A stretch of 6,481 nt of DNA from an uncultured Clostridia bacterium. GTDB taxonomy: Bacteria; Bacillota; Clostridia; Christensenellales; UBA1242. Under the pieces are notes generated by a model. The model did no database searches. It saw nothing but the letters and a program-made list of their open reading frames with translations, and was not told the DNA's origin. How positions within the stretch are numbered: position 1 is the stretch's first letter; the number at the start of each line of letters is the position of its first letter. The translations under genes were made by a program, and so were the position numbers. The DNA lies in assembly GCA_944372595.1 (NCBI GenBank), contig CALVZT010000042.1, positions 1-6,481 on the forward strand, written 5' to 3'. Shown here in pieces: positions 5,144-6,481 of this stretch.

Positions 5144-6402
5144 CAAACATCCTTTATTCTTTTAATATCTGCGCCAAGTGAAGAGAATGCTTCCTCCAAT
5201 TTATAATATCCCCTGTCAATATGCTCTACATTATTAACTGTTGTATATCCGTATGCACAAAGTCCCGCAATGGTAAGTGCGGCCCCACCTCGCAAATCAT
5301 AAGATTGTACTTCTGCCCCAAATAATTTATCGACACCATTAACTATTGCCATACGATTACGAACAGTTATATCTGCACCCATTTTTACAAGTTCGGCAAC
5401 ATGCTTAAATCTTGTTTCAAATAAATTTTCAACAATAACACAAGTGCCTTTGCTGATTGCTTGCAATACCATAACTTGTGGTTGCAAGTCAGTTGGAAAG
5501 CCAGGATAAGGCAATGTCTCTACGCTCCCAAAAGTTTTAAGACGTTTATCACTTAACATCTTTATTTTACCATTACTTAACGATATTTTGCAACTAGAAT
5601 TGTTAAATTTTGTAATTAATGAGTAAATATCCTCAATATTGACATTATTTATCTCAATATTACATCCAGTTGTAGCTCCTGCAATCATATAAGTACCTGC
5701 AATAATCCTGTCTGAGATTGGAGTGTATTCGGTATCATGTAATTTATCCACACCTACTATCGTAATAGTACTAGTGCCAGCACCATACACTTTTGCACCC
5801 ATACTAACAACGAAGTTTTGTAGGTCAACAATCTCAGGTTCTTTTGCCGCATTAAAAATTTGTGTAGTACCTTTTGCAAAAATTGCACACAACATTATAT
5901 TTTCTGTTGCGCCAACGCTTGGATAGTCAAGATGCACTGTTTGACCTTTAAGATTACTGCCATCGCACATTATAAAGCCGTGCTTTTCATCAATCTTGAC
6001 ATTAAGTGTTCTAAGTCCTTTAAGATGCAAATCAATTGGTCTATTACCAATATCACAACCACCAGGATATGCTACTTTTGCTTTTTTTAACTTACCTACT
6101 ATTGCTCCTAACAAAAATATTGACGAGCGCACCTTACTTGCTAATTTTTGTGGAATCTCATACCCCGTTGCATTAGAGCAATCAATTATAACTTTATCTT
6201 CAATTTTTTCAATTTTACAACCAAGTTTTGTAAGAATTTGAAGCATTAATTCCACATCACGAAATTGAGGGCACTTATTAAGTACAATAGTGCCACTACT
6301 TAACATACAGGCAGCCAAAATAGCAAGGTAAGCATTTTTTGCACAAGGAACATCAATACTCCCTGACAATTTTTTGCCACCGTTTATTATAAATTTATCC
6401 AT
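5143..6402 (-). CDS. murA: UDP-N-acetylglucosamine 1-carboxyvinyltransferase MurA
   Basis: MurA transfers enolpyruvate from phosphoenolpyruvate to UDP-N-acetylglucosamine, the first committed step of peptidoglycan synthesis in the cytosol and the target of fosfomycin. The 419 residues match the family length and keep the Escherichia coli numbering closely. Visible are Lys22-Asn23 (CAKNA), Arg92 in KVRSS, the catalytic-loop Cys116 in PGGCDIGNRPIDLH, Asp305 in GFPTDLQ and Arg397 in HIDRGYY. A Cys at the loop position predicts fosfomycin sensitivity at the target level. Residue 20, beside the substrate Lys, is Cys where Gly or Ser is usual. The ATG at 6402 follows AGAGG with a 5-nt spacer. The TGA overlaps the ftsQ ATG, so both form one unit ending at the terminator after ftsQ. 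Many Firmicutes have two MurA paralogues; I cannot tell which class this is. Confidence 0.97.
   Translation of the reverse strand: MDKFIINGGKKLSGSIDVPCAKNAYLAILAACMLSSGTIVLNKCPQFRDVELMLQILTKLGCKIEKIEDKVIIDCSNATGYEIPQKLASKVRSSIFLLGAIVGKLKKAKVAYPGGCDIGNRPIDLHLKGLRTLNVKIDEKHGFIMCDGSNLKGQTVHLDYPSVGATENIMLCAIFAKGTTQIFNAAKEPEIVDLQNFVVSMGAKVYGAGTSTITIVGVDKLHDTEYTPISDRIIAGTYMIAGATTGCNIEINNVNIEDIYSLITKFNNSSCKISLSNGKIKMLSDKRLKTFGSVETLPYPGFPTDLQPQVMVLQAISKGTCVIVENLFETRFKHVAELVKMGADITVRNRMAIVNGVDKLFGAEVQSYDLRGGAALTIAGLCAYGYTTVNNVEHIDRGYYKLEEAFSSLGADIKRIKDV
5150..5155 (-). promoter_or_regulatory. Ribosome binding site that decides the ftsQ start
   Basis: AAAGGA on the minus strand is followed by a 6-nt spacer and the ATG at 5143. 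The alternative TTG at 5146 would have only a 3-nt spacer. The site lies within the last murA codons, consistent with translational coupling through the TGATG overlap. Confidence 0.7.
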
Positions 6403-6407
6403 ATTAA

Positions 6408-6412
6408 CCTCT
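6408..6412 (-). promoter_or_regulatory. Ribosome binding site of murA
   Basis: AGAGG on the minus strand, then TTAAT, then the ATG at 6402: a 5-nt spacing that supports this start. A TATAAT at 6420-6415 lies directly upstream. It is too close to act as a -10 box that leaves this ribosome binding site in the transcript, so I do not call a promoter. Confidence 0.7.
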
Positions 6413-6438
6413 AAATTATAAAAATATAAAGGATAGGT

Positions 6439-6481
6439 TTATGTAAAAAAATTAAATATATCCTCAATACATTTTATGGTC
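6439..6481 (-). CDS. Possible 3' end of the gene upstream of murA (partial)
   Basis: From the right edge one minus-strand frame is open for 13 codons to a TAA at 6441-6439 and encodes TIKCIEDIFNFFT. The other two minus-strand frames hit stops almost at once. The amphipathic, helix-like ending and the 36-bp gap to murA fit the end of an upstream operon gene. In dcw clusters the gene before murA is often murG, whose C-terminus is helical, but 13 residues cannot identify it. The open frame could also be chance. Confidence 0.4.
   Translation of the reverse strand, partial: TIKCIEDIFNFFT

Noticed and set aside
5144..5146. TTG start for ftsQ one codon upstream of the ATG
   Set aside because: The ATG at 5143 has better ribosome binding site spacing and a TGATG coupling overlap with murA.
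6415..6450. A promoter for murA (TTTACA, 20-bp spacer, TATAAT at 6420-6415)
   Set aside because: The transcript would start inside the Shine-Dalgarno sequence, and the spacer is too long. An upstream operon promoter outside the window is more likely.
1..6481. Mobile elements, CRISPR arrays, toxin-antitoxin pairs, defence genes, tRNA or rRNA genes and riboswitches
   Set aside because: None was seen. The window is almost fully occupied by conserved core genes with short gaps, so I do not claim a novel system.

Overview
The window is a low-GC (roughly 30%) piece of an endospore-forming Firmicute, most likely a member of the class Clostridia. The evidence is gene content and order: murA, ftsQ/divIB, ftsA, ftsZ, spoIIGA and sigE lie head to tail on the minus strand. 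This is the distal end of the division and cell wall (dcw) cluster joined to the early mother-cell sporulation operon. Proteins are rich in Lys, Asn and Ile. UGA is a stop (murA) and Trp is read from UGG, so the code is standard. I cannot name a genus.

Layout, in minus-strand transcription order from the right edge. (1) 6481-6439 may be the last codons of an upstream gene; murG is the usual neighbour, but this is inferred from position only. (2) murA (6402-5143) runs into ftsQ/divIB through a TGATG stop-start overlap and ends in a hairpin terminator that includes the ftsQ stop. (3) A 151-bp gap holds that terminator, a 20-bp perfect AT palindrome and a fully consensus sigma-A promoter (TTGACA-18-TATAAT). 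It drives ftsA and ftsZ, which are followed by a second terminator directly after ftsZ. (4) Only 59 bp then remain before spoIIGA, which overlaps sigE by 7 bp. A third, bidirectional-looking terminator closes sigE. (5) Bases 1-141 are the 3' end of an unidentified plus-strand gene converging on sigE.

How the genes work together: MurA makes the first committed peptidoglycan precursor. FtsZ polymerises into the division ring, FtsA tethers it to the membrane, and FtsQ/DivIB links the ring to septal wall synthesis. At the onset of sporulation the polar septum is built with the same FtsZ/FtsA. The membrane protease SpoIIGA then activates pro-sigma-E in the mother cell. Catalytic and signature residues look intact in all six full genes, so the region appears functional.

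This is a conserved core region rather than an accessory one. I see no mobile element, CRISPR array, tRNA, rRNA, riboswitch or unfamiliar multi-gene system. The points worth a second look are mostly regulatory: the division into three apparent transcription units, the very short or absent spoIIGA leader, two start codons that differ from the longest reading frames, and the absence of sigG immediately after sigE. No gene-free stretch exceeds 300 bases.
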